This document shows, piece by piece, positions 7,121-15,987 of a DNA stretch of 64,000 nt. Source of the DNA: Ancylobacter sp. WKF20 (GTDB lineage Bacteria > Pseudomonadota > Alphaproteobacteria > Rhizobiales > Xanthobacteraceae); NCBI RefSeq assembly GCF_029760895.1, contig NZ_CP121679.1:2232001-2296000 (forward strand). Direction: 5' to 3'. The translations under genes and the position numbers were made by a program. The stretch's first letter is position 1; each line of letters starts with the position of its first letter. The notes beneath the pieces were generated by a model. That model saw nothing but the letters and a program-made list of their open reading frames with translations, ran no database searches and had not been told where the DNA came from.

Positions 7121-9457
7121 TCAGCTCCGGTCAGGGAACAGGCGTTTGCTCAGAATGGCGTGGACGCCCCAATTACCGTCCACCACCTGGGTGATGCCGA
7201 AATCGACCGCGGCCGACATCAGGGCGATGGCCTCGTCCTCGCTCAGGCCGCGCGTCGTCATCAGGAAGCGGCGCACCTTGCGGAAGGCATCGCGCATGGC
7301 GAGGTCGAGCGAGGATTTGGAATAGACCTCGCTCTGCCCGTCCGCGCCGAACTCGGCGAGATAGTTCGGATGGCTGAACCCGGTCAGCACCCAATCCTCC
7401 GGCGTCTCGATCAGCGGGTAGGTCAGGTCGGCGAGCAACGTGCCGGCGGTGTCCGCCTTCTTGTGCAGCGTCACGCGGAAGGTGCCGGTCATCGAGCATT
7501 CGATGGCCGTACCGGAAAGTTCGCCATCGCCCTGCGCCGCATGCGGGTCGCCGACCGAGAGCAGCGCGCCGGGCACGGAGACCGGCAGATAGACGGTTGC
7601 GCCCTTGCCGAGCCGCCAATTGTCGAGATTGCCGCCGAAATAGGCCGGCGGCACGGAATCCACCAGTTCCGCCTCGCGCGGCGCCACCGCGATGACGCCG
7701 AAATGCGGCCGCAGCGGAATGCGCACCCCGTCGAGCACGCCCTGTTGCAGCGTCACGGTGCCCGGCCGCACCGGCACGCCGGGATAGTCGTAAAGCGCAT
7801 GGCGCACGCCCGCCGGATCGGTCTGCGGTTCCCAGCGATAGGCATGGACGGCCCGCGCATGGGGCTCCGGCACGTCGGTGATGATCTCATAGATCGTCAC
7901 CGTCTCGCGCGGGTGCGGTTCGCTCAGGAACTCGGAATAGTGGAAGCCCCACCAGGCGGCGACACTGCTGCCATAGACCCGCCCCGCATGGGCCGGATGG
8001 CGCGAGGGGCGCGGCTCGATGTCGAGAATATGCACCTCAAGCACATCGCCCGGCTGGGCGCCGCGCACGGCGATGGGGCCGGTGCAGATATGCACGCCGA
8101 ACCCCTCCCCGGCCCCGCGCCCGAAGACGGAGGCATCCATCGGCCCCGCGCCGCGCCGGTCCACCGCCTTCTGCGTGGCGGTCCAATGGAAGACGCTCTC
8201 CGCGCCGGGATCGCCGATGATCATGCGCTCGGGGTCGTCGGAAGCGTGCTGGGTCAGCGTCTCGACGGTGACGATGTCACCTGAGGCGATCTCCAGCAGC
8301 GGCTGCAGCGAGCGGCTGAAATAGCCCCAATGCACGTTTTGCTCATTGATCGGCAGGTGATGATGGGCCGGCGCCTCGGGGACGTCGGGCGGCAGGGTGC
8401 GCTCCAGAACCGGGTTGCGCCGTGTGTCCGGCTCGGCCTTGGTCTGGCGCGCCCGCAACTGCACCAGCGCCTGCTGCGGCCATCCGCGCTGGCCGCTCGG
8501 CAGCGCCTCGTGGTCGTGCCGCTCGGCTTCGCGCCGGCGCAGTTCGCGCGGCGGCAGGCCGAAACGCTCGCGGAACAGCCGGCTGAAATGCGCGGAATCG
8601 GCAAAACCATAGCGATAGGCAATCTCTGAGATCGGCACCGCCAGTTCAGCGGGGTTGGCGAGGTCATGCCAGGCGCGCTGCAGACGCCGCTCGCGGACAT
8701 AATGGCTGAAACTCTCGCCCGTACCCTCGAACAGCTTCTGCAGATAGCGCTCGGAAATGCCCTCGGCCCGCGCCACCTCGGCGATGGACAGATCCTCCCG
8801 ACCGATGGTGCGCTCCACGGTGGCGTAGATGCGCTGCAGCAGGGCGGCGCGGCTTGAGGAGGAATCCGCGCGCGTGGTCGCAAGCTCCGCCGTCAGCGCG
8901 AGCAACAGCTCGGCGGCGCTCTGCGCCACCGTCTCCCATTCCGCCTCACCGAGCCGGTCAAGCGCGCCCGCGCCGGATTGGACCGTGCGCGCAAGCACAT
9001 CCGCCAGCCCCTCGGGCGCGAAGACCCGGGGCGGGCAGGCGGCGAGCGGGGCCACCTTGCGGCCGCGAAAGGCTTCCGCCGGAACGGAGAGCACCAGCGC
9101 CCGCAGACCCCGCTGGAACTGCACCTGCCAGCCTCCCGCGCGCGGGGCGAGGACGGCATGGCCAGCGGGCACGATCTGCGTCTCGCCGGCGAGGGTGAGC
9201 ACCAGCGTGGTCTCGACCGGCATCAGCAGAAGCGGCAACCCAGCGCGCCCGGCGAGGGGGCGCAGCGATTGCGCGTCCGCCGACAGCGTTCCCAGCCTCA
9301 CCCCGAGCGCGGAAAGGCGCGAGAGCGCGCGGGCGTGCGAGGGTGTCCCCGACCGGGCGCCTAGCGCCTGCAGCCCGAAACCGCCGAGCACCTCCTGCCA
9401 GGCGCGCTCGCGCGCGCCCTCGGCATAGGACTCGCTAGTGAACGGCTCGGCATTCAT
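7121..9457 (-). CDS. AraC-family regulator fused to acetamidase/formamidase
   Basis: A 778-residue two-part protein. Residues 1 to about 195 look like an AraC sensing domain, and about 207-305 form the paired helix-turn-helix DNA-binding domain (LSIAEVARAEGISERYLQKL; SEIAYRYGFADSAHFSRLFR). A linker at 306-365 joins it to a full acetamidase/formamidase domain from about 366 to the end (HHLPINEQNVHWGYFSRSL) that parallels the stand-alone enzyme encoded upstream (HHLPATPDTVHWGYFSRTL). DNA positions are roughly 8530-9457 for the regulator and 7121-8362 for the enzyme. The frame runs through the junction without a stop, so this is a real fusion here. It may be a regulator that uses the amidase fold as sensor, or a bifunctional enzyme-regulator. 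It is the last gene of the minus-strand arm. Confidence 0.88.
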   Translation of the reverse strand: MNAEPFTSESYAEGARERAWQEVLGGFGLQALGARSGTPSHARALSRLSALGVRLGTLSADAQSLRPLAGRAGLPLLLMPVETTLVLTLAGETQIVPAGHAVLAPRAGGWQVQFQRGLRALVLSVPAEAFRGRKVAPLAACPPRVFAPEGLADVLARTVQSGAGALDRLGEAEWETVAQSAAELLLALTAELATTRADSSSSRAALLQRIYATVERTIGREDLSIAEVARAEGISERYLQKLFEGTGESFSHYVRERRLQRAWHDLANPAELAVPISEIAYRYGFADSAHFSRLFRERFGLPPRELRRREAERHDHEALPSGQRGWPQQALVQLRARQTKAEPDTRRNPVLERTLPPDVPEAPAHHHLPINEQNVHWGYFSRSLQPLLEIASGDIVTVETLTQHASDDPERMIIGDPGAESVFHWTATQKAVDRRGAGPMDASVFGRGAGEGFGVHICTGPIAVRGAQPGDVLEVHILDIEPRPSRHPAHAGRVYGSSVAAWWGFHYSEFLSEPHPRETVTIYEIITDVPEPHARAVHAYRWEPQTDPAGVRHALYDYPGVPVRPGTVTLQQGVLDGVRIPLRPHFGVIAVAPREAELVDSVPPAYFGGNLDNWRLGKGATVYLPVSVPGALLSVGDPHAAQGDGELSGTAIECSMTGTFRVTLHKKADTAGTLLADLTYPLIETPEDWVLTGFSHPNYLAEFGADGQSEVYSKSSLDLAMRDAFRKVRRFLMTTRGLSEDEAIALMSAAVDFGITQVVDGNWGVHAILSKRLFPDRS

Positions 9458-9536
9458 CGGTCGGACCTCGTCATGAGGCCCTGTCAGGCAAGGATCATGC
9501 CCCCGCCATATGCGGTCTCAAGTACCGCCATGCGCG

Positions 9537-10775
9537 TCAACGCCCGGCGAACAGGCTCTTGCGGATCGAGCCGGTCACGCCCCAATTGGCGTCCACCACC
9601 TGCGTCACCGCGAAATCCGCCGCCACCGACATGAGCGAGATCGCCTCGTCCTCGGAGAGCTTCTGCGTGGTCATCAGGAAGCGGCGCAGCTTGCGGAAGG
9701 CGTCGCGCATCGCGCTGTCGAGGCTGCCGCGCGAGAGGATCTCAGTCTGGTGGTCGGGGCCGAGCTCGGACAGATAGTTCGCCACACTGAACCCATAAAC
9801 CGACCAGATATCGTCATTCTCCAGCAGGGGATGTGTCAGGCCTTCCAGGATCGTGCCCTCCAGCGCCGCCTTCTTGTGCAGGATGAACTCGAACTCACCG
9901 GTGAGCGAAATCTCGATGGCGGTGCCGGAAAGTTCGCTGTCGCCCTGCGAAGCATGGGCGTCGCCGCAGGAGAACAGGCCGCCCGCCACCGCGACCGGGT
10001 AATACATCCGCGCGCCCTTGGCGATGCGCCAGTCATCCATGTTGCCGCCGGTGTAGTTGGGCGGGATGGTGGAGACGAAATCCGCCTCGGCGGGGGCAAG
10101 GCCCATCGTGCCGAAATGCAGCCGCGCCGGCACTTTGATGCCGGAGAGGATACCGTCCCTCTTCACAACGGTCGCGTGATCGACCCGCACGCCCGGATAA
10201 TCGATGGTGGGATGAACGATGCCGTCCGGGTCGGTTTGCGGCGTCCAAAGGTAGGAATAGAGCGCGGATACCGACGCCTCGCACATGTCGAGCTCATAGA
10301 TCGTCACCACCTCGCGGGGCTTCGGCTCCTCGATCAGATCCTTGTACTGGAAGCCCCAATTGGCCGAGGGGTTCGAGCCGAAGAAGCGGCCCTTATAAGC
10401 CGGGTTGGCGCTCGGGCGCGGCCAGGTGTCGATGATGCGAACCTCAAGGATATCGCCCGGCTCGGCGCCCTCGACCGCGATCGGTCCGGTGAGCAGGTGA
10501 ACGCCGAGGCCCTCGCCGGCACCATAGGTGAACGGCCCGTCCGTCGCCCCCGCCCCGCGCCGGCGCATGGTCTTCTGGTCCTTGGTCCAGAGGAAGATTT
10601 CCTCGGCGGCAGGATCGCCGGCGATCATCCGGTCATAATCGTCATTGGCATGGTGGGTGATGCTCTCGACGACGACACTGTCGCCCGACTTGATGGTGAG
10701 CACGGGCGCGAGCGTCCGGCTGAAATAGCCCCAATGTACGGTGTCGGGTGTGGCGGGCAGGTGATGTTTGGTCAT
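9537..10775 (-). CDS. Acetamidase/formamidase family hydrolase
   Basis: Cytoplasmic amidohydrolase of the FmdA/AmdA family that releases ammonia from short aliphatic amides or related compounds. From the ATG at 10775 (MTKHHLPATPDTVHWG, preceded by TGAGG) it has 412 residues, a normal length. Family patterns include HHANDDYDRMIAGDPA, the acidic stretch DILEVRIIDTWP, and GDAHASQGDSELSGTAIE. It sits between the fused ABC transporter and the AraC-acetamidase fusion, all on the minus strand, so imported amides are the likely substrates. An upstream in-frame start at 10826 is possible but lacks a clear ribosome site. Confidence 0.88.
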   Translation of the reverse strand: MTKHHLPATPDTVHWGYFSRTLAPVLTIKSGDSVVVESITHHANDDYDRMIAGDPAAEEIFLWTKDQKTMRRRGAGATDGPFTYGAGEGLGVHLLTGPIAVEGAEPGDILEVRIIDTWPRPSANPAYKGRFFGSNPSANWGFQYKDLIEEPKPREVVTIYELDMCEASVSALYSYLWTPQTDPDGIVHPTIDYPGVRVDHATVVKRDGILSGIKVPARLHFGTMGLAPAEADFVSTIPPNYTGGNMDDWRIAKGARMYYPVAVAGGLFSCGDAHASQGDSELSGTAIEISLTGEFEFILHKKAALEGTILEGLTHPLLENDDIWSVYGFSVANYLSELGPDHQTEILSRGSLDSAMRDAFRKLRRFLMTTQKLSEDEAISLMSVAADFAVTQVVDANWGVTGSIRKSLFAGR

Positions 10776-10841
10776 GTCGGGCCTCATGGAGCAAAGGTCG
10801 GCGCCCGGACTGAGGCGCCCGGACACGGATCGGACCGGCGG

Positions 10842-12464
10842 TCAGTCGGCGGCCATGGTGTTCAGGAAACGGGCGGTGAGCGGGTGGCGCGGTTCGCGCA
10901 GCACCTGCTGGGCTGGACCTTCTTCGACGATGGTGCCACCCGCCAGGAAGAGAATGCGGTCCGCCACATCGCCGGCGAACTGGAGCTGATGGGTGGAGAT
11001 GATCATGGCGAGACCATCCTCAACCGCGAGGCGGCGGATCACCTCCAGCACCTCGCCCACCAGTTCGGGATCCAGCGCCGACGTCGGCTCGTCGAGCAGC
11101 AATACGCTCGGTCCTGGCGCCACGGCGCGGGCGATGGCGACCCGCTGCTGCTGACCGCCGGAGAGATGGCGGGGGAGAGCTTCGGCGCGGTGGGCGAGAC
11201 CGACGCGTGTGAGCAATTCCTGCGCGCGGCGATCGGCGTCAAAGCGGCTCAGGCCCTGGACCCAGCGCAGCGGGCCGGCGATGTTTTCGCGTGCAGTGAG
11301 GTGACCGAAGAGGTTGAATTGCTGGAACACCATGCCGACACCGACGCTGGCGCGCATCTGCGCGACGCCGCGCGGTGAGAGGGCCCGCCCGGCCTCATCG
11401 CTGCCGAGCAGGCGGCCGCCGACGCGAATGGTCCCATCCTCCCAGCCCTCCAGCCGGTTGATGCAGCGCAGCAGGGTGGACTTGCCCGAGCCGCTGGGGC
11501 CGAGCAGCGCCACTACCTCGCCGGCGCGCACGGTGAGGTCGATGCCGTCCAGCACCGTCTGGTTGCCATAGCGCTTGCGCAGCCCGGCGACCTCGACGGC
11601 GATATTGTTGCCGGCGATCCGGCGGGCGCGCGCCTCCCGATCGACCGGCACCACGGCCGCCCGCGGCGAGACCGGCGGCAGCGGATCGGCCGCCACATCG
11701 GCGAGTATCTCGGCGGCAACGTCCGGCGGCGTCGCCCCGGCGATGGCGGCCGGAGCCTCCGCGCGGCCCGGCATGAGCGCCCGCAGGAAGCGACGCAACT
11801 GCTCGCGCGGTGGCGGGCGGTCGAGGTCGAGCAGCATCTCGACGACGATCTGGATCACCGCCAGGGCGCCGGTGAGGATGAGATACATCAGCCCCGAGGC
11901 GAAGAAGATGGAGAAGAAATCGAAGGTGGCGGAGGCGAGCTGCGTCGAGCGCAGGGTCAGTTCCTGCACCGCAACGACCGAGGCGAGCGACGAATTCTTC
12001 AGCGCGCTCACCGCCTCATTGCCGAGCGCCGGTACCATGGAGCGGATCGCCTGCGGCGCGATCACCCGGCGCATGATGGCGGCCGGCGTCATGCCGAGCG
12101 CCTGGCCGGCGCTCACCTGCCCGCGATCGACGCCGATGACATTGGAGCGCAGGATTTCGGCGATGAAAGGCGCCTCGTTGAGCGCCAGCGCCAGCCCCGC
12201 CGCCGAAATCGCCGTGAGCTTGATGCCGATCATCGGCAAGGCGTTGTAGCAGAACACCATCTGCAGGATCAGCGGCGTGCCGCGGAAGATGATGGAGTAG
12301 CCGCGCGCGATGATGGCGAGCGTGCGGAAGCGGCTGAGCTGCATCGCCGCGAGAACGACGCCCATGGCGAGCCCGCCGAGGAGCCCCAGCACGGTGATCA
12401 GCAGCGTGTAGCCGACGCCGTCGATCAGATACGGCATGCTCAGATAGTGCAGGAAGAGATCCAT
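10842..12464 (-). CDS. Fused ABC permease and ATP-binding protein, amino-acid type
   Basis: A 540-residue one-polypeptide transporter. Residues 1 to about 215 are a HisM/GlnP-type permease with the EAA loop (NEAPFIAEILRSNVIGVDRG, QALGMTP). An Ala/Pro-rich linker covers about 216-287. Residues 288-540 are a GlnQ-type ATPase with Walker A GPSGSGKST at 322-330, signature LSGGQQQ and Walker B LLLDEPTSALD. In region 1's plus arm the same functions are split over two genes. The binding protein is encoded immediately upstream (12550-13482). Fused amino-acid permease/ATPase proteins are known but uncommon. Confidence 0.92.
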   Translation of the reverse strand: MDLFLHYLSMPYLIDGVGYTLLITVLGLLGGLAMGVVLAAMQLSRFRTLAIIARGYSIIFRGTPLILQMVFCYNALPMIGIKLTAISAAGLALALNEAPFIAEILRSNVIGVDRGQVSAGQALGMTPAAIMRRVIAPQAIRSMVPALGNEAVSALKNSSLASVVAVQELTLRSTQLASATFDFFSIFFASGLMYLILTGALAVIQIVVEMLLDLDRPPPREQLRRFLRALMPGRAEAPAAIAGATPPDVAAEILADVAADPLPPVSPRAAVVPVDREARARRIAGNNIAVEVAGLRKRYGNQTVLDGIDLTVRAGEVVALLGPSGSGKSTLLRCINRLEGWEDGTIRVGGRLLGSDEAGRALSPRGVAQMRASVGVGMVFQQFNLFGHLTARENIAGPLRWVQGLSRFDADRRAQELLTRVGLAHRAEALPRHLSGGQQQRVAIARAVAPGPSVLLLDEPTSALDPELVGEVLEVIRRLAVEDGLAMIISTHQLQFAGDVADRILFLAGGTIVEEGPAQQVLREPRHPLTARFLNTMAAD

Positions 12465-12504
12465 CGGCCTTTCCGGGCTATGGCACAGGGCGTGATGCCG
12501 ACAG

Positions 12505-12533
12505 GGCCACGGGCGGGGCGTCCGCCCGTGGCC
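12505..12533 (-). promoter_or_regulatory. Strong hairpin between binding-protein and transporter genes
   Basis: Perfect 12-bp arms GGCCACGGGCGG (12505-12516) and CCGCCCGTGGCC (12522-12533) close a 5-nt loop, 17 bp after the stop of the binding-protein gene. No U-run follows on the minus strand, so it fits the RNA-stabilising or partially terminating hairpins known after binding-protein genes, which let the binding protein be made in excess of the transporter. Confidence 0.7.
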
Positions 12534-12549
12534 TCATAGGGGGAGCGTG

Positions 12550-13482
12550 TCAGTCCGCGAGGACGAGGGTCGGGCTCTCAAGCTGCTCGGCCGGCAGGTT
12601 CCACTTCTTCATCAGCTCGGCCTGAAGGCCGGTCTTCTGGATTTCGGTGAGCGCGGCCATCACCGCGTCACGGAAGGGAACATTGTTGCGCGGCACGGCA
12701 ATGCCGACCGAGTAGGGCAGCGTCACCGCCGTCGCCTTCTCCAGCTTGTCCGGATAGGCCTTCACCGCACCATCGACCGTGTTGACGTCGTTGATGTAGG
12801 TGTCGGCGCGCCCGGCGAGGATCGCCTGGATGCAGTTGGCGTTGTTATCGAAGAGCAGGATTTCCGGCGCCGGCTTGCCGGCCTTCTTGCACTCGGCCTC
12901 CAGCGCCTGGATCAGCGGCACCTCAACATAGCCGGTGTTCTCGGCCGCGACCGCGCCGCAGAGCGAGAGGTTGATGCCGTCGATCTTCTTCGGGTTGCCC
13001 TTGGCGACCAGCACGCCGTCAAACACCTTGAGATAGGTGATGAAGTCCGCCGCCTTGGCGCGGTCCTTGGTGGCGTAGATGTCGGAGATGACGATATCGG
13101 CCTGGCCGGCCTGAAGGGTGGTGAGCAGAGCGGCGAAGGTCACCGCCTTGTAGGTGAGCTTGAAGCCGAGGCAGTCGCCGATCGCTTCGCCGAGGTCGAT
13201 GTCGAAACCGATATATTTGGTCGGATCCTTCGGGTCGATGGTCTCATAGCCCGGCGTGTGCGGGTTGATGGCGTTGACCAGCGTCTTGCCCTTGAGCTCG
13301 GGATACTTCGCCTGCAGCGCGGCGCAGGCGGCCGGGGTCGCGGCCTGCGCCTTCTGCGGCAGGCTGGCGGCGATGCCACCGGTGGCGAGCGCGAGGCCCA
13401 TGACGCCAAGGAGCGCCCCGCGCAGCCGGGCGGCAAGCGAGCCACCACGAGCACTGGAATGCGTGTCGAGATTGAGTGCCAC
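12550..13482 (-). CDS. ABC transporter substrate-binding protein, amino-acid type
   Basis: Periplasmic solute-binding protein for the fused transporter encoded next. I place the start at the GTG at 13482 (VALNLDTHSS), preceded by GAGGAG; it gives 310 residues with a signal peptide ending near QKAQA. An upstream ATG at 13623 adds 47 residues of poor composition. The mature protein has two-domain SBP features (GFDIDLGEAIGDCLGF, QAGQADIVISDIYATKDRA) and four or more Cys residues, enough for disulfides. It is first in the minus-strand arm. It differs clearly from the binding protein at 263, so the two arms probably import different members of a compound class. Confidence 0.85.
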   Translation of the reverse strand: MALNLDTHSSARGGSLAARLRGALLGVMGLALATGGIAASLPQKAQAATPAACAALQAKYPELKGKTLVNAINPHTPGYETIDPKDPTKYIGFDIDLGEAIGDCLGFKLTYKAVTFAALLTTLQAGQADIVISDIYATKDRAKAADFITYLKVFDGVLVAKGNPKKIDGINLSLCGAVAAENTGYVEVPLIQALEAECKKAGKPAPEILLFDNNANCIQAILAGRADTYINDVNTVDGAVKAYPDKLEKATAVTLPYSVGIAVPRNNVPFRDAVMAALTEIQKTGLQAELMKKWNLPAEQLESPTLVLAD

Positions 13483-13678
13483 TGAACCTTCTCCTCTGCT
13501 TCCGCGTGCGAATGGCGCGGCGGTCGAAACTGAGGAGCAAAGTGTCGCGCAGCGTGCCCGGGAAGACTTGTCTGCGGGCGCACCCATTGTTGGATGCCTG
13601 CCAGCCAACATTGAGGCAGGCACTGCCTGTTCGGCGGGCAGGCCGTTTTCTGCCGGAAAATTTTGCGATCGGGGAAGG

Positions 13679-13708
13679 CGGAGAAGGGAGCAACGGCACC
13701 CTTCTCCG
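13679..13708 (-). terminator. Hairpin terminator of the catalase gene
   Basis: Ten-bp arms CGGAGAAGGG (13679-13688) and CCCTTCTCCG (13699-13708) with a 10-nt loop lie 12 bp beyond the catalase stop on the minus strand. There is no clean U-tract, so efficiency is uncertain. Confidence 0.55.
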
Positions 13709-13719
13709 GGTCGAAAGCG

Positions 13720-15831
13720 TCAGAGTTTGACGGCGCTTTCGCGCGCCCACAGGCGCAACTTGCGGCAGCTTGCAATGAAGCCATCCACCGACGCGGCGTT
13801 CTTCAGCGCGATCATGCCCTCATCGGCATCGGGCGCTACCCCCGCCTTGGCCAGCAGAGGTGCGGCACCCGCCGAGAAGGCGATGAACTTGCAATGGGCA
13901 AAGGCGTCGGCCACGAAGTCGCGCGCGGCGGCTTCGCCGGCCAGCCGCTCCGCTCCCTCCTCCGAGAGCAGCAGGGCCACCGCATCGAACAGTACGGATG
14001 GGCCGCCGTCGATCATGTGCTTGGCGGCGACCTTGGTGCCGTCGGCGGTCTCAACGCCGCCGACCTTCGGCGCCACGATCTCTATCGTCGCGCCCTCCGT
14101 CTCGATCGCCGCCATGAGCGCCTTCAGCAGCTTGCCGTCGCAGCCATTGCTGACGAGCACCCCGACCTTGCGGCCGGCGAAGCTCGCCGGTCCGTTTTCG
14201 ATGATGCTAAGCGCCGGCGAGGCGGGAAGATCATCGCGCGGGGTGATCGCCGCATCGGCCGGGGCCGGGAGCGTCTCCATGCCGAGCTTGTCGGCGACGG
14301 TCGCCCCGAGCGCCTCGTCGATGTTGAGCAGATGCGCCACCATCCGCTCGCGGATGACCACATCTTCCACCTTGCTGAGCTCGAAGGTCAGCGCCATGGC
14401 GATGTGCTTCTGCTCGGGCCCGGTCTGGCTGTTAAAGAACTGGCGCGCCTGGCTGTAATGGTCGGCGAAGCTCTCGGCACGCAGGCGCACCTTGGGCGCG
14501 TCGATCTCCTCGCGGAACGAACGGAAGCCCCGGACCGGGTCCTGTCGCGGGCCCTCGCCGCGCGAATTGGGCTGGTAGTTGGTCCGCCCGACCGGATTGC
14601 GCATCGCCATATGCCCATCCTGCTGGAAGTGGGCAAAGGGGCATTTCGGGGCGTTGATCGGAATATGGGTGAAGTTTGGGCTGCCGAGCCGCTTCAGCTG
14701 CGTGTCCAGATAAGAGAAATTGCGCCCCTGCAGCAGCGGGTCATTGGAGAAGTCGATGCCCGGCGGCACGTTCTGGGTCATGAACGCGACCTGCTCGGTT
14801 TCCGCGAAGAAATTGTCGGGCATACGGTCGAGCACCAGCCGGCCCACCGGGATCGGCTTGAGGATCTCCTCCGGGATCAGCTTGGTCGGGTCGAGAACAT
14901 CGAAGTCGAAGCTGTCGGCGAAGTCCTGGTCGAAGAGCTGCACGCACAATTCCCATTCCGGGAAATTGCCGGACTGAATGGCGTCCCACAGATCGCGGCG
15001 GTGGAAGTCGGGATCGGCCCCGTTGATCTTGACCGCCTCATTCCACACGACGGACTGAAGGCCGAGCTTCGGCTTCCAGATGAACTTCACGAAGGTCGAC
15101 TCGTCCTTCGCGTTCAGCAGGCGGAATGTATGGACGCCGAAACCTTCCATGAAACGCAGGGAGCGCGGGATCGCGCGGTCGGACATGACCCACATGATCA
15201 TGTGCATGGCTTCCGGGGTCAGCGAGATGAAGTCCCAGAAATTGTCATGCGCGGACTGGGCCTGAGGAAAGGCGCGGTCGGGCTCCGGTTTCACCGAATG
15301 GATGAGGTCGGGAAACTTGATGGCGTCCTGGATGAAGAAGACCGGGATATTGTTGCCGACGAGATCCCAACTGCCCTCCTGGGTATAGATCTTCACCGCG
15401 AAGCCGCGCACGTCGCGGGCGAGATCGAAAGACCCTTTCGATCCGGCGACGGTCGAGAAGCGCACAAAGGCCGGCGTGCGCTCACCCGCGCGCTGGAACA
15501 GGTCCGCCCGCGTGTACTGGGCGAGGGATTCATAGGTCTCGAAAAATCCGTGCGCCCCATAGCCCCGCGCGTGAACGACGCGCTCGGGAATGCGCTCATG
15601 GTCGAAATGGAAGATCTTCTCGCGAAAGTGGAAGTCCTCGATCAGCGCCGGACCACGGGCCCCCGCCTTGAACGTGTTCTGATCGTCGGCGACCGGGCCA
15701 CCCTGGGCCGTGGTGAGAACGGGTGTGTCGCCCTCGGCGATCTGGTGCAATTCGCCGCCATTGCCGCGCCGCAGGGTCTGATCGTGAATCGTGGCGGTTT
15801 TGCCTGCCGATCCCTTGGGGGTCCGTGCCAT
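13720..15831 (-). CDS. katE: Large-subunit (HPII-type) catalase
   Basis: Heme catalase converting hydrogen peroxide to water and oxygen. The ATG at 15831 ([11 protein letters not shown]) follows AGGAG and gives 703 residues, the length of clade-II large catalases; the longer frame from 15891 lacks a ribosome site. Visible features are the distal His in [12 protein letters not shown], the distal Asn in [12 protein letters not shown], the proximal heme-ligand Tyr in [13 protein letters not shown], and a C-terminal flavodoxin/GATase-like domain over the last 150 or so residues ([15 protein letters not shown]). It stands alone between other units, with its own hairpin terminator. Confidence 0.93.
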   Translation of the reverse strand: MARTPKGSAGKTATIHDQTLRRGNGGELHQIAEGDTPVLTTAQGGPVADDQNTFKAGARGPALIEDFHFREKIFHFDHERIPERVVHARGYGAHGFFETYESLAQYTRADLFQRAGERTPAFVRFSTVAGSKGSFDLARDVRGFAVKIYTQEGSWDLVGNNIPVFFIQDAIKFPDLIHSVKPEPDRAFPQAQSAHDNFWDFISLTPEAMHMIMWVMSDRAIPRSLRFMEGFGVHTFRLLNAKDESTFVKFIWKPKLGLQSVVWNEAVKINGADPDFHRRDLWDAIQSGNFPEWELCVQLFDQDFADSFDFDVLDPTKLIPEEILKPIPVGRLVLDRMPDNFFAETEQVAFMTQNVPPGIDFSNDPLLQGRNFSYLDTQLKRLGSPNFTHIPINAPKCPFAHFQQDGHMAMRNPVGRTNYQPNSRGEGPRQDPVRGFRSFREEIDAPKVRLRAESFADHYSQARQFFNSQTGPEQKHIAMALTFELSKVEDVVIRERMVAHLLNIDEALGATVADKLGMETLPAPADAAITPRDDLPASPALSIIENGPASFAGRKVGVLVSNGCDGKLLKALMAAIETEGATIEIVAPKVGGVETADGTKVAAKHMIDGGPSVLFDAVALLLSEEGAERLAGEAAARDFVADAFAHCKFIAFSAGAAPLLAKAGVAPDADEGMIALKNAASVDGFIASCRKLRLWARESAVKL

Positions 15832-15987
15832 CCAGCTGCGCTCCTGAGCGGACGGGAACGGGCTCCCGCCTCGCCCCACTAACCGCCCCATGCGCCATTC
15901 GTTGCGTCGGATGCAGGCCAGAGAGCACGGACAGGATCAGGGTGCGGCATGCGAGCCGTCAGGGTGGGGACGATCGGCTGGCGCCCG

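Noticed and set aside
9510..11378. A 622-codon plus-strand frame
   Set aside because: Antisense to the acetamidase and the fused ABC transporter; composition is that of a shadow frame.
13663..15882. A 739-codon plus-strand frame
   Set aside because: It lies opposite the catalase gene, whose heme-ligand and catalytic motifs are intact; the antisense product shows no domain.
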